A DNA stretch of 64,000 bases from Asticcacaulis sp. YBE204 (GTDB taxonomy: Bacteria; Pseudomonadota; Alphaproteobacteria; Caulobacterales; Caulobacteraceae), in contig NZ_AWGF01000010.1 of the NCBI RefSeq assembly GCF_000495855.1, forward strand, positions 168,992 through 232,991, in the 5' to 3' direction. Below are positions 32,624 to 41,537 of the stretch, piece after piece (the first letter of the stretch is position 1; the number at the start of each line of letters is the position of its first letter). The notes under the pieces are model-generated. The model did no database searches and had not been told where the DNA came from. It worked only from the letters and a program-made list of their open reading frames with translations. Both the position numbers and the translations under genes were made by a program.

Positions 32624-35548
32624 TTAGCGTATATTAACAAAATCATCGTCCGATGGCGCTAATGTGGCAAGGCTTATCCGGATTGAAATGGATTCGCTGG
32701 CCTTACCGTTCAGGCTTTGGAGCGAGGTTTCATCGCGTTGATATACCAGGTCGAAGCGGGCGCAGTCGTCTTTGTAAATGACGGCGAGTTCAGAGCGAGT
32801 CCAGATATTTTCTTTGAGATTCCGGCTGAGCTGTGCCGAAACGCCCCAACGCTGATTGAAGAAGTGCTGACCGAAAAACTGAAGATCTTCGTAGCCCTTG
32901 CCGTCATCGTAAAATACCGGTCCCGTTGTCGTTTGGGTTACGCCCGGGCGCGTCTTGTCCAGCTGATAGCGCAGGGTGGCCTGGCTTGAGCCCATCATGA
33001 CACTGACGCCGGTTTCGCCACGCCGTACGCTACCGTCTTCGCTGTCGAGACGCTGACGCGTATAACCGCGGAACCCCTTACCCGTATCGAATTCGGCCTG
33101 TACGACCCAGTCAGACTTCTTACCGGCCAGGCCGGTTGGGTCGTAGGTGTAATAGGTTACGTTGTTGGGCGTATACAGACGATAATAGGACAGTTCGGGC
33201 TCGTTACGGAACGAACGCCCCACCAGGCCTGATATCTTGAGACCGCTATCGAAATTGAGTTGTCCCTTGAGGCCGAGATTTAAACGTTTGCCGCCTTCGT
33301 AAAGATCGAAGCCGGGAGATTTGTTGGCCTTGAAGAGGGTCGAAGCGTCGAATTCGAAGGCGGTAGAATCTTCATTGGTCAGGTAATAATCGGTTTCCGA
33401 ACGCGGAGAGACCGCCAGTTGAGCGATGGGCTCGATGATCGCCGTAACCCCCGCGAACTTGCGCAGGAGCGGATAGCTGAGGTCTATCCCGGCGGTGCTG
33501 AGATTACGTGAGACGCCATGCGAATCATCCGTGGCCTGATTGCTGTCGAAATCCTTGATGCGGTACTGATCATGGCGAGCCTCGACAAACGGTGCGACTC
33601 TAAGGCCGATCGGCGTGATGATTTCGCGCTTCCACGACAGGCCCAGACTGGCACGGGCAGAATCGACGGGGCCGGTGGCGTTGATGGCGATTTCTTTGGC
33701 CGGATTGCTTTTGCGGATGATCGATACCCCCGCAGCCGTCAGGGTCAGGCGACCTCCCAGAATGTTCTGATCCGGCGACCAGTAGGCCTCAACCAAAGGG
33801 GCTACGGCTGGCAGGGTCGAATCGCGAACGGCAAGATATTGCGTGGTGGAATCGGCCACTTCCCAAGGCGCTTTACAGCTTCCGTCCGGGTTCAGGGTCG
33901 TGGGCAGGGCGCATTGGCCGCCGATTTCCAGACTTTGGAAGGCCAGTAAGGAGACGTTCAGATAGACGGTATTGGTCTGACGGATCAGGTTGGCCTGACT
34001 GATCAGCTGGCGTGAGGCACCGTAATATTCGCCGATTTTCGGAAAGCCGTCATCGATCTTGTAACGCTCGAACAGGTTGGCATTGGTGTCGTCGGTATCC
34101 GTCTTGTCGAAGACGCGTTGCAAAGTGAAGTTCCAGCGCCAGTCGTCGTTGATAGCGAAGGCACCGTCGGCCAGCAGATAGCCGCGGCCCTTCTTGGTGC
34201 CCCATTTTTCCCCGTCGTTATCGAAGAAGGATTCGTAGGTGTAGCCCGCGCGCGCGTGGAAATCGCCGGAATAGAAGCGGCGGTTGACCTCGAAATTGAG
34301 GAGCGGATTGACCTTCGACGACAGCTTCGGGCTGACGATGATGTCGGTATAGGGCGATACCGCCCACAGGTACGGCGTTTCGATGGACAGGCCACGCCGT
34401 TGCGAATAACCGAACCGCGGCATCAGGAAGCCTGAGGCGCGCTTGGCGCTTGGGTCGGCGTGCCACAGGACGGGCAGGTAGAAGACGGGAATGCCGCGCG
34501 CCTTGAAAACGGCGTTGCGATAGATGACGACGCGGTGCGCCTTATCCTGAGTGATGCTGCTGGCCTCGATGTGCCAGGTCGGCGGCTGCGTCACGTCGTT
34601 TTTCACGCACAGTTCGCAGGGCGTGAAGATGACCTCGCTCAGGCGACTGGTATTCTCGTCCAGACGTTCGACCTTGTTGGCGAACAGCTTTGTGCCCTCG
34701 ACATCGATCGAGGCGATGCGGTCGCCTGTACCGGCGGCTTCGCCGTTGTCGATCTCAAGCCGATCGGCGTACTGGATCGAGCCGTCGGGATTGATAGTGC
34801 GGGTATTGCCTGTGGCGATGGTCTTGCCGGTCGCCTGATCGTACCATATCTGATCGGCGCGGATCAGACGGCCTTCCCAGCGCATTTCGACATTGCCACG
34901 GGCGACGACGATATTACTTTCCGGCGAGGTCACTTCGTCGGCGGTGATATAGGCGCCGTCCTTGCCGAGACCGTCGTCTTCCAGGGGTGTTTCCGTCTTG
35001 ACGTTCTGGGCATCGCGCGTCGGATTGACCTGAAGGCGCGTATCCGTGGCCGGGATTACACCCGTTGCCGTGTTCTGACCTGCGTTTTGGGCCAGGGTCA
35101 GGGCGGGGATGCCGAGAGAGTCGATGCTGAGGGCGCGCGGATTGAGCGACGCTATATCCACGCTATCGCCGGGCAGGTCGGCGGCCATGAGTTCAGGTTT
35201 CGGAGCGGACGTCCGGCGCCGGGATACGGGCGCGTCGTTGCCGGTCTCAATCGTCTGTGCCGCCGGAGCGTTCCGGGCCGTTATGACCGGCGCCGGGGCG
35301 GGTGCGACCTTGACGTCTACCTTGAGGGCGGGATCGGCGGCGGGCGTTTCGGCCGTATCGATGGAAGGCGCCACGACGGGCGCCAGAGGTTCGCCTTCGT
35401 CGAAGGCGCTGAAAAAGCGTGTGCCATCGATCCGGGCGTCCATCTCGGCTTGCAGGTCGGACGTATGCGCCAACGCTTCGCCGCTGACGGCGCCGGTCGC
35501 CACAAGGCTGAGGAAACCCACGCTGAGCTTGAGGGAATTTTTTCTCAT
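32624..35548 (-). CDS. lptD: LptD, LPS-assembly outer-membrane protein, 974 aa
   Basis: LptD with LptE inserts LPS in the outer leaflet. From the ATG at 35548 (MRKNSLKLSVGFLSLVATGA) a signal peptide ends near Ala27. An unusually long Ala/Pro-rich linker leads to the OstA beta-jellyroll (AYITADEVTSPESNIVVARG, IRADQIWYDQATGKTIATGN). The large C-terminal barrel includes GIPVFYLPVLWHADPSAKRASGFLMP and many aromatic-ended strands. Cys in FTPCELCVKN and DDCARFDL may form the disulfides needed for function. A GTG eight codons upstream is possible. It lies between lptG and surA. Confidence 0.93.
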   Translation of the reverse strand: MRKNSLKLSVGFLSLVATGAVSGEALAHTSDLQAEMDARIDGTRFFSAFDEGEPLAPVVAPSIDTAETPAADPALKVDVKVAPAPAPVITARNAPAAQTIETGNDAPVSRRRTSAPKPELMAADLPGDSVDIASLNPRALSIDSLGIPALTLAQNAGQNTATGVIPATDTRLQVNPTRDAQNVKTETPLEDDGLGKDGAYITADEVTSPESNIVVARGNVEMRWEGRLIRADQIWYDQATGKTIATGNTRTINPDGSIQYADRLEIDNGEAAGTGDRIASIDVEGTKLFANKVERLDENTSRLSEVIFTPCELCVKNDVTQPPTWHIEASSITQDKAHRVVIYRNAVFKARGIPVFYLPVLWHADPSAKRASGFLMPRFGYSQRRGLSIETPYLWAVSPYTDIIVSPKLSSKVNPLLNFEVNRRFYSGDFHARAGYTYESFFDNDGEKWGTKKGRGYLLADGAFAINDDWRWNFTLQRVFDKTDTDDTNANLFERYKIDDGFPKIGEYYGASRQLISQANLIRQTNTVYLNVSLLAFQSLEIGGQCALPTTLNPDGSCKAPWEVADSTTQYLAVRDSTLPAVAPLVEAYWSPDQNILGGRLTLTAAGVSIIRKSNPAKEIAINATGPVDSARASLGLSWKREIITPIGLRVAPFVEARHDQYRIKDFDSNQATDDSHGVSRNLSTAGIDLSYPLLRKFAGVTAIIEPIAQLAVSPRSETDYYLTNEDSTAFEFDASTLFKANKSPGFDLYEGGKRLNLGLKGQLNFDSGLKISGLVGRSFRNEPELSYYRLYTPNNVTYYTYDPTGLAGKKSDWVVQAEFDTGKGFRGYTRQRLDSEDGSVRRGETGVSVMMGSSQATLRYQLDKTRPGVTQTTTGPVFYDDGKGYEDLQFFGQHFFNQRWGVSAQLSRNLKENIWTRSELAVIYKDDCARFDLVYQRDETSLQSLNGKASESISIRISLATLAPSDDDFVNIR

Positions 35549-35653
35549 CGTTGCGGACCTGTTGGTTGACACGCTGGAAACGGATGGCCGGAAGGCCGTA
35601 GAAAACGAACGCGGGTTACTTGTAAAGACGGCGGGACGAATCCCGCGCCGGGT

Positions 35654-36793
35654 TTAGCCGTCTTCGGTATAGACAAGCAAGGTCATGGCCGCCAGCAGCG
35701 AGATTGCCGGTGTGGCCCAACCCGCCAGGAAGATCGGAATCACCTCGGCCTTGCCCATCGAACCGCACAATTGGTTAAGAAAGAATATGATGAAGCCGAG
35801 CCCGACACCGGAAAGGGTCAGCCGCGCCAGCCCGCCGATGCGCATCAGGCGTAGTGAAAAGGCTGCCCCCAGGGCCGTCATGCCGGCGAACAGCAATGGC
35901 ATGGACAGAAGCTGATGCAGGCGCAGAATGTAGGAAGCGGCGGAAAAGCCTGAGGTTTCGATCTGAATGATCGCACCGGGTAATTCCCAGAAATTGGTCG
36001 ACTGCGGCGTCGCATATTGATCGAAGGCGCGGCGCGCATCGAGATTGGAATCGATGGACAGCTGGTTGAAATACTGTGGCGATTCGCCGGGCTTGGCCTC
36101 GCGGGCGTTTTTCAACAGCCACGTGCGGGTCTTGAGCGTCGCTTCCTTGGCGTCGATTCGCCCTTCGAAGGTCGGGGTGCCGTCCTTGGCCAGAGTATAG
36201 TTCCAGAAAGTGGCGTCGAGAAGCGTGCCGCGCCCGTCCTGCGTCCGGGCGTGAATGACCGTCTGCTTGTTTTGTTCACCCTGACGAAGGAAGACGTCGG
36301 AGCGCTTGACGCGGGTGTCGGATTGCTCCAGCGCGCTGTTGTACTGGTCGTAGCGATCGGCCAGCACCGTGGCGATGGGGTTGAGCACGGTGATGGTGAA
36401 GACGCCGATGATTGCGGCCATGCCCGTGGCGGGCAGGATGAAACGCCAGGCCGAGACGCCGGCGGCGCGCATGGCGATCAGTTCCGAACGGCGGTTCAGG
36501 CCGACGAAGGCCGACAGCGTCCCGAACAGGAAAGCGAACGGCACCAGCACCAGAATGATGTTCGGCGATTTCAGCAACAGGAGACCGATGATCTGAAAGC
36601 TGTTGAGATCCGCGCGCTGACCCAGCGATTTGGAGATTTCGACATAGTCGATCAGGAAGATGATGCTGGCCACGACCACCAGTGCGGTCAGGGTGCTCAT
36701 CAGGCAACGCATCAGCACATAGGTTTCCAGTCGGCGCTGGCGCCACGGATTGAGGTAGCTCAGAAAGGTGAGGAGGGGTTGAAGATAGGTCAC
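35654..36793 (-). CDS. lptG: LptG, LPS export permease, 379 aa
   Basis: LptG is one of the two membrane subunits of the LptB2FG ABC transporter that lifts LPS out of the inner membrane. It shows the YjgP/YjgQ plan: three N-terminal helices (LVVVASIIFLIDYVEI, IIGLLLLKSPNIILVLVPFAFLFGTLSAF), a periplasmic beta domain (residues 130-270), and three C-terminal helices. The block LNRRSELIAMRAAGVSAWRF is the coupling helix that meets LptB. The start overlaps the lptF stop by 4 bp. No lptB is in the window. Confidence 0.94.
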   Translation of the reverse strand: MTYLQPLLTFLSYLNPWRQRRLETYVLMRCLMSTLTALVVVASIIFLIDYVEISKSLGQRADLNSFQIIGLLLLKSPNIILVLVPFAFLFGTLSAFVGLNRRSELIAMRAAGVSAWRFILPATGMAAIIGVFTITVLNPIATVLADRYDQYNSALEQSDTRVKRSDVFLRQGEQNKQTVIHARTQDGRGTLLDATFWNYTLAKDGTPTFEGRIDAKEATLKTRTWLLKNAREAKPGESPQYFNQLSIDSNLDARRAFDQYATPQSTNFWELPGAIIQIETSGFSAASYILRLHQLLSMPLLFAGMTALGAAFSLRLMRIGGLARLTLSGVGLGFIIFFLNQLCGSMGKAEVIPIFLAGWATPAISLLAAMTLLVYTEDG

Positions 36794-37941
36794 GCGGCAG
36801 CCCTCCCGCCGACCGGCGACAGACTTTGCAGTCGTTTGGTTTTACCGCGCACCGCCGATTTGTCGTTACGGACGATGGTGTGGACGCAGAAATAGATCAG
36901 GCCCAGCGGCACGGCATATTGCAGGATATTGGCTTCTGCGGCACCTGCGCACGCGGCCTCGACGGCAAAGCCGAGAATGCGGATACCCGCGGCGATAAAG
37001 GACACCGTGGTGATGCGGCGGGTATAGCCGTGGCGGCTGAACGCGCCGCCGAGTACCCCGACCACCGCCAGCAGGCAGAAGCCCAGATTATAGAGCGGCC
37101 CCGAAATGCGCGCGTGACCTTCGGCCAGCAGCTTTTTCCACGAATGGTTTTCCCAGGCCATGGCGCGGTTCGGGAAGAACAGTTCGTGCGGGAAGCGGTC
37201 GGAATCCTTGAAATGCAGATAGCCGTCAGAAACCACATACTGTGAAATGTCGAACGAATATTCGTTGAAGGTCAGGTGGTTGAGGACGCCCTGCGGCGAC
37301 ACCTGCTGGGTCGAGCCGTTGCGCAGGATCAGGACCTGACCACCGCTTTCGGGGTTGACCACCCGGCCTTCGCGTGCCGAGTAGGTGCGGTCCATGCCGT
37401 TCGGTCCCGGCGTGCGGATAAAGATCTGACGCAGCAGGCCGTTCTGATCGATGCGCTGCACATAGATGGTCATGCCGGACAGCGTGGTGGAGAAATCGCC
37501 TTCGCGCACGGCGGCAGCGATGATGTCGGTTTTGATCTTGAACAGTTCGGCGCGCATGATGCGCGAGGCGGCAGGCTGCACGAACAGGCTCATGACCAGC
37601 CCAAGCAGGGTGATATAGACGCCGAAGCGCACGATGGGCGAGGCGATGCGCCACAGGCTCATGCCGTTGGCGTAGCAGGCGACGATTTCATGATCGTTGT
37701 GCAGGCGGTTAAGGGCTACCAGGGTGCCGATGAAGATGGCCAGCGGAAAGATCAGGCCCGCCAGTTGCGGCAGGGCGAGAAAGGTGACCTTGAAAAAGGT
37801 TGCGGCACTCTGCCCCCGCTCGACGATGATGTCGAACTGCGTCAGGGATTGCGACAGGATGGCAATCGCCGTCAGAGCGAGGATCGCCCCGACGATCGGC
37901 GCGCGCATCTGTTTTGAAATGTACGATTCGATAGTGCGCAT
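36790..37941 (-). CDS. lptF: LptF, LPS export permease, 383 aa
   Basis: LptF is the partner of LptG with the same fold. It starts MRTIESYISKQMRAPIVGAI, has helices at about residues 15-35, 55-80 and 95-120, the coupling helix block LNRLHNDHEIVACYANGMSLWRI, a periplasmic domain (residues 140-270) and three C-terminal helices (ISGPLYNLGFCLLAVVGVLGGAF and following). I chose the ATG at 37941; an in-frame start at 38064 adds 41 unlike residues. It is the first gene of the minus-strand operon to rsmA, and its promoter should lie in 37942-38253. Confidence 0.94.
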   Translation of the reverse strand: MRTIESYISKQMRAPIVGAILALTAIAILSQSLTQFDIIVERGQSAATFFKVTFLALPQLAGLIFPLAIFIGTLVALNRLHNDHEIVACYANGMSLWRIASPIVRFGVYITLLGLVMSLFVQPAASRIMRAELFKIKTDIIAAAVREGDFSTTLSGMTIYVQRIDQNGLLRQIFIRTPGPNGMDRTYSAREGRVVNPESGGQVLILRNGSTQQVSPQGVLNHLTFNEYSFDISQYVVSDGYLHFKDSDRFPHELFFPNRAMAWENHSWKKLLAEGHARISGPLYNLGFCLLAVVGVLGGAFSRHGYTRRITTVSFIAAGIRILGFAVEAACAGAAEANILQYAVPLGLIYFCVHTIVRNDKSAVRGKTKRLQSLSPVGGRAAA

Positions 37942-38253
37942 AAAATAATCAGGCCGGAGATATGGGCGAAGGGCATTAAAGCAAAAACGAGGACCGTCCG
38001 CCAAAACCTTGTCGGCGGGCGCAAGCAATTGTCCTTTTTTGACCTTATCCGCCCTCAATAGCAAGCCGCCAATGTGCGCAGGTGCAAAATAATCGCCCCC
38101 GGCGCGAACCTGTGTACCCTGCGCATCGGGCGTCGGATGCGCTTGCCACGGTCGTCGAAAAGGTGCTTAAAGGCGAACTTGGAATCTCAGGCCGCCCCAT
38201 GATTTTCCGCGCCCGAAGCGGCACCGGCGGTCTTGAAACTTAGGAGTTGCGCC
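37942..38253. other. Divergent gap between lptF and pepA (312 bp)
   Basis: This gap must hold the promoters of the lptF operon and of pepA. I saw no convincing gene, hairpin terminator or strict promoter match. TAGGAG near 38240 is the pepA ribosome binding site. Confidence 0.5.
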
Positions 38254-39723
38254 ATGCTTATTCAATTTTCCGCCACGATCGCTCCGGACCACGCGCTGGC
38301 CGTGCTGGTCGGCGACGATCTCGCCTTGAGCGCGGGCGCAAAGGGCCTCGACGCGTCGAGCGGGGCTTATTTGACCGGCGCGCTGAAAAAAGCCGGGTTC
38401 ACGGGCGCAAAAGGCAAAATTCAGGTGTTGTCGGCCCTGCCGTCGCAAAGCTATGCGTCGCTGATCGCAGTAGGGGCAGGGGCGCTTTCGGACCTGAACG
38501 GTCTGGTGCTTGAGTCAGTCGCCGGCAGCCTGTTCCACGCCATCAAGTCGGCGGGCATTGCCGATGTCACGCTCGATCTGACCGGCTTTTCGGCGGAGCA
38601 GGCGGCAAGCGTGCGTTTCGCCATCGCGCTGGCGTCTTTCCGTTTCGACAAATATTTCGGTCAGGCCAAGCGCGACAAGGGCCCGACGCTCAAATCGGTC
38701 ACCATCGTTACCGGCGATGTCGCCGCCGCGGAAACGGCCTTCGTGCCCCTGAAAGGTATTGCCGACGGCGTGCTGCTGGCGCGCAACCTCGTGTCGGAAC
38801 CGGCCAATGTGCTCTATCCGCAGTCCTATGCCGATATCCTCAAGGGTTACGAGTCGCTGGGTCTGAAGGTCGAGGTGCTGGGCGAAAAGGAAATGACCGA
38901 TCTGGGGATGCACTCCCTGCTCGGCGTCGGTCTGGGATCGTCGAAAGAGTCGAAGCTGGTCATCCTGCAATGGAACGGCGCGGGCGACGCCCAGCCCGTC
39001 GCCTTTGTGGGTAAGGGCGTGACCTTCGATACCGGCGGCATCTCGATCAAACCCGCCGAGGGCATGGAAGACATGAAATGGGACATGGGCGGTTCGGCCG
39101 CCGTGTCGGGGACCATGGTCGCTCTGGCCAGCCGCAAGGCCAAGGTCAATGCGGTTGGCATTGTGGGGCTGGTCGAAAACATGCCGGACGGTAATGCCCA
39201 GCGTCCGGGCGACGTGGTCACCGCCATGTCCGGCACGACGATCGAGGTCATCAATACCGATGCCGAAGGCCGCCTCGTTCTGGCCGACGCGCTTTGGTAT
39301 TGTCAGGACCGCTTCAAGCCGCAATTCATGATCGATCTGGCGACGCTGACGGGGGCCATGATCATCGCGCTCGGTACCGACTATGCGGGGGTGTTTTCAA
39401 ACAACGACGATCTGGCCGGGAAACTGGCCGAGGCCTCGAAGTCGGTGGGGGAAAATACGTGGCGCATGCCGCTGCCGCCGCAGTACGAAAAGCAGATCGA
39501 CTCGAAAATCGCCGACATCCGCAATATCGGTGGCCGTCCGGGCGGCTCGATCACGGCGGCCCTGTTCCTGCAACGCTTCGTCAACAATGTGCCGTGGGCG
39601 CATATCGACATCGCGCCGACCGCCTGGACCAACGAGCAGCGCGTCACGACCGTGCCCGAAGGCGGTACGGGCTTCGGGGTGCGTACGCTCGATGCGCTGG
39701 TGAAGGCGTATTACGAGAACTAA
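38254..39723 (+). CDS. pepA: PepA, leucyl (cytosol) aminopeptidase, 489 aa
   Basis: This M17 peptidase removes N-terminal residues from peptides with two metal ions. The C-terminal domain holds VGKGVTFDTGGISIKPAEGM (metal-binding Lys and Asp), MKWDMGGSAAVSG, and the signature NTDAEGRLVLADAL with the catalytic Arg. The N-terminal domain is the variable regulatory part. The ATG at 38254 has TAGGAG upstream; an in-frame ATG at 38233 is less good. holC follows, separated by a repeat; pepA and holC are neighbours in many proteobacteria. Confidence 0.96.
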   Translation: MLIQFSATIAPDHALAVLVGDDLALSAGAKGLDASSGAYLTGALKKAGFTGAKGKIQVLSALPSQSYASLIAVGAGALSDLNGLVLESVAGSLFHAIKSAGIADVTLDLTGFSAEQAASVRFAIALASFRFDKYFGQAKRDKGPTLKSVTIVTGDVAAAETAFVPLKGIADGVLLARNLVSEPANVLYPQSYADILKGYESLGLKVEVLGEKEMTDLGMHSLLGVGLGSSKESKLVILQWNGAGDAQPVAFVGKGVTFDTGGISIKPAEGMEDMKWDMGGSAAVSGTMVALASRKAKVNAVGIVGLVENMPDGNAQRPGDVVTAMSGTTIEVINTDAEGRLVLADALWYCQDRFKPQFMIDLATLTGAMIIALGTDYAGVFSNNDDLAGKLAEASKSVGENTWRMPLPPQYEKQIDSKIADIRNIGGRPGGSITAALFLQRFVNNVPWAHIDIAPTAWTNEQRVTTVPEGGTGFGVRTLDALVKAYYEN

Positions 39724-39831
39724 CTCCCTCTCCCCAAGGGGAGAGGGCTGGGGTGAGGGGGCTGACGCGGAGTGTGTTGTTTCCCCCTCACCCGGCCTTT
39801 CGGCCACCCTCTCCCCGCAGGGGCGAGGGGG
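39724..39831. repeat. CCCTCTCCCC-family inverted repeat, copy 1
   Basis: The left arm (39724-39761) reads CTCCCTCTCCCCAAGGGGAG and ends GGGTGAGGGGG; the right arm (39783-39831) begins CCCCCTCACCCGGCC and ends in CTCTCCCCGCAGGGGCGAGG. It fills the pepA-holC gap. Copies at 41396-41532 and 46872-46985 have the same plan. The element is of a kind common in proteobacterial genomes. Confidence 0.78.
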
Positions 39832-39848
39832 ATTTGAGCGGGAGCCCC

Positions 39849-40295
39849 ATGACCCAAGTCTGGTTTTACCATCTCGAACGCACGCCGCTCAAAGCCGCCT
39901 TGCCCGACCTGCTCGACAAGACGCTGCAAAAGGGCTGGCGCGCCTATGTGCTGGGGGAGGGCGAGGCGCTGGCCGACCTCGACCAGCACCTGTGGGCGTG
40001 GCGCGAGGAAGCCTTTCTGGCGCACGGACTGGAGACCGACCCCCACGCCGAGCGTCAGCCGGTGCTTCTGGGCGCGTCGGGCGATCGTGCCAATGCGGCC
40101 GATGTTCTATTCTCGGTCAGCGCCATGAATTTGCCTGATCTGTCGGTGTATCAACGGTGCCTGATCCTGTTCGAAGGTCAGGACGAGGCGCATTTAGGCT
40201 GGGCGCGGGCGCAATGGAAAACGCTTAAAGCCGCTGACGCTGACCTCGCCTACTGGAAGCAGAACGACAACGGCCGCTGGGAACGCATGCAATGA
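39849..40295 (+). CDS. holC: HolC, DNA polymerase III chi subunit, 148 aa
   Basis: The chi subunit links the clamp loader to single-strand-binding protein. The sequence MTQVWFYHLERTPLKAALP, then LLDKTLQKGWRAYVLGEGEALADLDQHLWAWREEAFLAHG and QPVLLG follows the chi pattern well (FYHL at the start, the LW and FLPHG-like block). The ATG at 39849 follows GGAG; earlier in-frame codons lie in the repeat. It overlaps the next lipoprotein gene by 4 bp. Confidence 0.93.
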   Translation: MTQVWFYHLERTPLKAALPDLLDKTLQKGWRAYVLGEGEALADLDQHLWAWREEAFLAHGLETDPHAERQPVLLGASGDRANAADVLFSVSAMNLPDLSVYQRCLILFEGQDEAHLGWARAQWKTLKAADADLAYWKQNDNGRWERMQ

Positions 40296-40627
40296 TGAAA
40301 AAATCGCTCGCTTTACTGTCTTTGCTGGCCTTGGCGGCCTGTTCGACGACGCCACCGCCGCCACCGGCGCCGAACCCTCAGCCGGTCGCGCGTCCGACGC
40401 CGCAAAAGCCGCCGGAATTCAAACCGGTCGATGCCGACCGCTGCGAAGCCAAGGCCTTGCAGTATCTGGTGGGTAAACCGCGCACGGACATCCCCGTGCC
40501 GCTGGAGCCATCGAAGCGCCGGGTTCTTTGTTCGACCTGCGCGGCGACGATGGATTTCAATCCCGAACGCCAGACGATCGTTTTCGATACCGATACCGGG
40601 ATCATCAAGTCGGTGAATTGCGGGTAA
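40292..40627 (+). CDS. I78-type peptidase-inhibitor lipoprotein, 111 aa
   Basis: The signal MMKKSLALLSLLALAACSTT has a lipobox with Cys17, followed by a Pro-rich linker. The domain from CEAKALQYLVGKPRTDI to FNPERQTIVFDTDTGIIKSV and a terminal CG matches the I78 inhibitor family, whose hallmarks are a Cys, an LVGK segment, a D-(F/Y)-xxxR block and a C-terminal VxCG. Members inhibit serine proteases in the periplasm. It overlaps holC by 4 bp, an unrelated function. Confidence 0.78.
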   Translation: MMKKSLALLSLLALAACSTTPPPPPAPNPQPVARPTPQKPPEFKPVDADRCEAKALQYLVGKPRTDIPVPLEPSKRRVLCSTCAATMDFNPERQTIVFDTDTGIIKSVNCG

Positions 40628-40663
40628 GTGTTGGCGCCTGGGGGCGTTGTGTTGCTAAGTTAT

Positions 40664-40806
40664 ACCCCTCCGTCAGCCCTCCGGGCTGCCACCTCCCCAC
40701 TGCGTAGGGAGGAGGGCGCACTCCCTCCTCCCTATCGAGCGCTTGCGAAGATGGGGAGCGGGGCGGCCCGTGCCGTGCCGAAAGGCGAAGCCTTGAGGCG
40801 GAGGGG
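40664..40806. repeat. CTCCTCCCT-family inverted repeat, copy 3
   Basis: The left part runs from ACCCCTCCGTCAGCC to CACTGCGTAGGGAGGAG (about 40714); the right part runs from CTCCCTCCTCCCTATCGAGC to GAGGCGGAGGGGT (40806). Compared with copies 1 and 2 the two halves are in the opposite order. It fills most of the 256-bp gap before the next gene. Confidence 0.7.
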
Positions 40807-40883
40807 TACGACGCGGACGACAACGAACGCTTGAAAGCATCAAATTTATCCTCACTACTAAAACCTGCGCGCATCATAGGCGC

Positions 40884-41393
40884 ATGTCACAGGCCGATCG
40901 CACCAAAGAGCAATTCACCCCCGAAGAGCGTCGGGCGCGGTTGCGCGCCTTCACCGACCGGATGCTGGCCTGTGCGGAAAAGTTGCCCGATCCGGAAGAT
41001 TTACCGCAGATCGAACGCGCCATGCGCGTAGGGACGCAGATCGAGCGGCTCTATGCCCGCGCCGATGCGTCGGAAGCTTTGGCGGCCAAGGCGAAGCTTG
41101 AAATCTATCAGCACGCCGAAGCCTTGCAACGCGCCAAGGCCGACACGATGCGTCACGCCGAACACGCTGCCCTGTGCAAGCGTCGCGAGGCTATGCGCGA
41201 TGACGAAATGCTGCGGACCGATCCGAAACTGGCGCGCAGGCTGATCGAACAGCGCACCGGGAGGCCGCTGGAGGATTATCTGGCGGCGCGGCAGGCGGAG
41301 GCAGACGTTAAGGTCGATCAAGCGCCGTCAATGCCGGAGAAACGGGCTGTTGATGCCGGGCCGCAGATCAGATCACTCTCCGACGGACCGTGA
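40884..41393 (+). CDS. Hypothetical helical protein, 169 aa
   Basis: The protein is highly charged and Ala/Arg-rich, with long predicted helices (residues 10-120) and no signal or membrane segment. A coiled coil is plausible at KAKLEIYQHAEALQRAKADT. The C-terminal 40 residues look disordered. The ATG at 40884 is used; the Shine-Dalgarno is weak. It is flanked by repeats on both sides. No family was recognised. It might be an HTH or regulatory protein, but no motif proves this. Confidence 0.6.
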   Translation: MSQADRTKEQFTPEERRARLRAFTDRMLACAEKLPDPEDLPQIERAMRVGTQIERLYARADASEALAAKAKLEIYQHAEALQRAKADTMRHAEHAALCKRREAMRDDEMLRTDPKLARRLIEQRTGRPLEDYLAARQAEADVKVDQAPSMPEKRAVDAGPQIRSLSDGP

Positions 41394-41395
41394 GT

Positions 41396-41532
41396 TCCTT
41401 CTCCCCGTAAAACGGCGATAGGGTGGCCTGAAAGGCCGGGTGAGGGGGTAAGTGGCAGGCACCAAGTGCGGTGCTAATAGTTTCCCCCTCACCCTGCGCT
41501 ACGCGCCTCCCTCTCCCCGCAGGGGGGAGGGA
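41396..41532. repeat. CCCTCTCCCC-family inverted repeat, copy 2
   Basis: The arms CCTTCTCCCCGTAAAACGGC to GGCCGGGTGAGGGGG and CCCCCTCACCCTGCGC to CTCCCCGCAGGGGGGAGG are inverted. It lies between the convergent hypothetical gene and the ABC-F gene. The left arm is more diverged than in copy 1. Confidence 0.72.
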
Positions 41533-41537
41533 AAGAC